From Sporosarcina sp. BP05 (GTDB lineage Bacteria > Bacillota > Bacilli > Bacillales_A > Planococcaceae), in contig NZ_JACFTD010000012.1 of NCBI RefSeq assembly GCF_014282005.1, positions 23,908-87,907 of the forward strand: a DNA stretch of 64,000 nucleotides, in the 5' to 3' direction. The notes under the pieces are model-generated. The model made no database searches, was not told where the DNA came from, and was given only the letters and a program-made list of their open reading frames with translations. The position numbers and the translations under genes were made by a program. Positions 62,509-64,000 of this stretch are shown here, piece after piece; positions within the stretch are counted from its first letter, which is position 1; each line of letters starts with the position of its first letter.

Positions 62509-63006
62509 ATGACAAAAAACGAGAAGTTCGAACTTGTTGAAAACTTTATAGTAGAAAACCAGGAAGCCCATTATCGCCTTGCGTACAGCTATGTAAGAAA
62601 TAAAGAAAACGCACTCGATATTGTACAGGATGCCATTTTAAAAGCGCTCAGCTCAATTGATCGACTTGAAGAAATTGCCTATTTGAAAACTTGGTTCTAC
62701 CGGATCATCGTTAACACATCCATTGATTTCATCCGAAAACATCAGCGTATAACAGTGATGGAAGACGACATTCTCAGCATTCATTTGCCACAATTAGAAG
62801 ATGAAATTATCGATATGGACTTACAAGATGCCATTGACCAGTTACCTCACAAATACAGATCCCTTATTATTCTCCGATTTTTTGAGGATTTGAAAATTGA
62901 TGAAATCGCTTTAGTGATGGATGAAAATGTGAATACGATTAAAACAAGATTGTATGCCGCATTGAAAAAGTTACGCATTGAAGTTGGGGAGGAATTCAGG
63001 TTATGA
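62509..63006 (+). CDS. sigV: ECF RNA polymerase sigma factor (SigV-like)
   Basis: 165 residues. Region 2 AHYRLAYSYVRNKENALDIVQDAILKAL with TWFYRIIVNTSIDFIRK; region 4 DAIDQLPHKYRSLIILRFFEDLKIDEIALVMDENVNTIKTRLYAALKKLR. Its partner is the next gene (RsiV-type), so the SigV assignment rests mainly on the anti-sigma. The ATG at 62509 follows AGGTGA by 10 nt. Confidence 0.86.
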   Translation: MTKNEKFELVENFIVENQEAHYRLAYSYVRNKENALDIVQDAILKALSSIDRLEEIAYLKTWFYRIIVNTSIDFIRKHQRITVMEDDILSIHLPQLEDEIIDMDLQDAIDQLPHKYRSLIILRFFEDLKIDEIALVMDENVNTIKTRLYAALKKLRIEVGEEFRL

Positions 63007-63875
63007 AAAAAATAAATAAGTTGAAAAAGAACTATGACGAGACGGTGATTCCGTCTGAGTTGGAAGACGTAGTAAAAGCTTCGATTCGCCAAGCAAAAGC
63101 ATCACAGAAGAAACGTCCATTTTTAAAACAATGGACGATAGGAGCCGCCGCAGCTGCTGCTCTATTTATCGGCAGCATCAATGTCAGCCCGTCTTTCGCA
63201 CAAGCAATGGCAAACGTTCCACTTCTCGGAGCCATTGTGGATGTATTTACCGCACAACAATTGACTGTTGATGAAAAAACGTACCAAGCAAATGTCGCAA
63301 CACCAGAAATTGAAGGATTAGCGGATGAAGGACTGCAAGCATCATTGAATGAGAAATACCTTGAAGAGAATAAAGTGCTCTTCGAACAGTTCCAGCAGGA
63401 TGCGGCGGAATTGGAAAAGGCAGGTGGCGGTCATCTTGGCATCGACACTGGCTACGAAGTGAAAACAGATACTGACCAGCTTCTATCGATTGCTCGCTAT
63501 GAGGTGAATACGGTCGGATCCTCTTCAACCACAATGAAGTACGACACAATTGATAAACAGAACAGCATTTTAATCACATTACCAAGCCTTTTTAAAGATG
63601 ACAAATACGTCGATGCCATTAGCTCTTACGTAGTAGGTGAAATGGAGCGACAAATGGATGCGGATGAAGACATCTCTTACTTTTTGAATAGCGAATTCTT
63701 TGAGGACTTCGAAACAATCCAAGCCGATCAGTCCTTCTATATTACAGATAACAATAAGCTTGTCATTTCATTCGATAAATATGAAGTTGCACCTGGTTAT
63801 ATGGGTGTCGTGACATTCGAGATCCCGTCAGAAATTTTGAGTGATTTGTTGGTTAGCGACACATACATTAACTAA
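63003..63875 (+). CDS. rsiV: Membrane anti-sigma factor (RsiV-like, DUF3298)
   Basis: 290 residues. Short cytoplasmic segment with sigma-binding character (about 1-42), a single membrane helix (TIGAAAAAALFIGSINV), then an extracellular domain ending in the DUF3298 region (VISFDKYEVAPGYMGVVTFEIP). In B. subtilis RsiV binds lysozyme and is cleaved to release SigV. ATGA overlap with sigV and GGGGAGG upstream. No oatA is visible in this window. Confidence 0.87.
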   Translation: MKKINKLKKNYDETVIPSELEDVVKASIRQAKASQKKRPFLKQWTIGAAAAAALFIGSINVSPSFAQAMANVPLLGAIVDVFTAQQLTVDEKTYQANVATPEIEGLADEGLQASLNEKYLEENKVLFEQFQQDAAELEKAGGGHLGIDTGYEVKTDTDQLLSIARYEVNTVGSSSTTMKYDTIDKQNSILITLPSLFKDDKYVDAISSYVVGEMERQMDADEDISYFLNSEFFEDFETIQADQSFYITDNNKLVISFDKYEVAPGYMGVVTFEIPSEILSDLLVSDTYIN

Positions 63876-63877
63876 GA

Positions 63878-64000
63878 ACAAAAGCGCAAGAGCCTGTTCA
63901 GAGGTGACAGGCGCTGGAGTCTGGACGCAACTCTCTATGTTGCAGCTTATCCACAGTACCTGATTTTATTGTTTCTTAAGCTATAAAAAAGCAGACACAT
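63878..64000. repeat. GC-rich dispersed repeat, copy 8, running to the window end
   Basis: AAAAGCGCAAGAGCCTGTTCA after rsiV, similar to copy 4, followed by the same GCTTATCCACAG tail. Confidence 0.7.

Noticed and set aside
1..64000. tRNA, rRNA, CRISPR array, prophage or defence island
   Set aside because: No cloverleaf-like or rRNA sequence, no regularly spaced repeats, and no phage, restriction or nuclease gene was recognised. The repeats seen are irregular and intergenic.

Overview
The window looks like a chromosomal segment of a low-to-moderate GC Gram-positive bacterium of the Bacillales, most likely the Planococcaceae (Sporosarcina-like). This rests on strong Shine-Dalgarno sites, frequent TTG/GTG starts, sigma-B-type promoters, and a gene set typical of that order: Mrp antiporter, SigV/RsiV, NsrR/Hmp, MntR/CvfB, PpaC, YidC lipoprotein, yclNOPQ-type siderophore uptake and HflX. 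The genus is an inference; no rRNA or other marker is present. I see no prophage, CRISPR array, tRNA, rRNA or complete transposase. Starts were reassigned by ribosome binding site wherever the longest reading frame was implausible.

Layout. 1-10 kb: an unidentified partial gene, two hairpins, an MFS exporter, a divergent MFS exporter / XRE-TPR regulator pair with two matching palindromic operators (the regulator may start at an ATC codon), cystine symporter tcyP, cardiolipin synthase, an M15 carboxypeptidase and another MFS carrier. 10-19 kb: a small membrane protein, YidC, four GNAT acetyltransferase genes (one a double-domain fusion), DUF4064 and DUF1002 proteins, cvfB-mntR, and three small stress-type genes, each behind a candidate sigma-B promoter. 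19-30 kb: cadC-cadA with paired operators, a universal stress protein, a gene remnant, the complete mrpABCDEFG operon, a free-standing KdpD-type Usp protein and murB.

31-44 kb: YceI protein, DsbA-type oxidoreductase, FAD/Rieske oxidoreductase, ppaC, nsrR divergent from hmp with a clear NsrR site, alpha/beta hydrolase, YkvI-type transporter, 3-methyladenine glycosylase, MazG-like pyrophosphatase, and an overlapping operon of uracil-DNA glycosylase plus a three-gene osmoprotectant-type ABC transporter. 44-54 kb: DUF6054 protein, niacin-type MFS carrier, ZIP transporter, the yclNOPQ-type operon with two Fur boxes, a Met/Asp-rich lipoprotein and an ABC exporter. 54-64 kb: hflX, a VOC protein, putP, acyl-CoA synthetase, nitroreductase plus methyltransferase, a Dph6-like ATPase and the sigV-rsiV pair with a candidate autoregulated ECF promoter.

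Together the genes read as housekeeping plus stress and ion homeostasis: Na+/H+ (Mrp), Cd/Zn (CadA), Mn (MntR), Fe (Ycl), Zn or other divalent metals (ZIP), compatible solutes (Opu-type, PutP), nitric oxide (NsrR/Hmp) and envelope stress (SigV). Two kinds of non-coding repeat stand out: a MITE-like element (about 333 bp with 13-bp inverted termini, plus a larger degenerate relative) and a family of GC-rich palindromic repeats found just after gene 3' ends at eight places.
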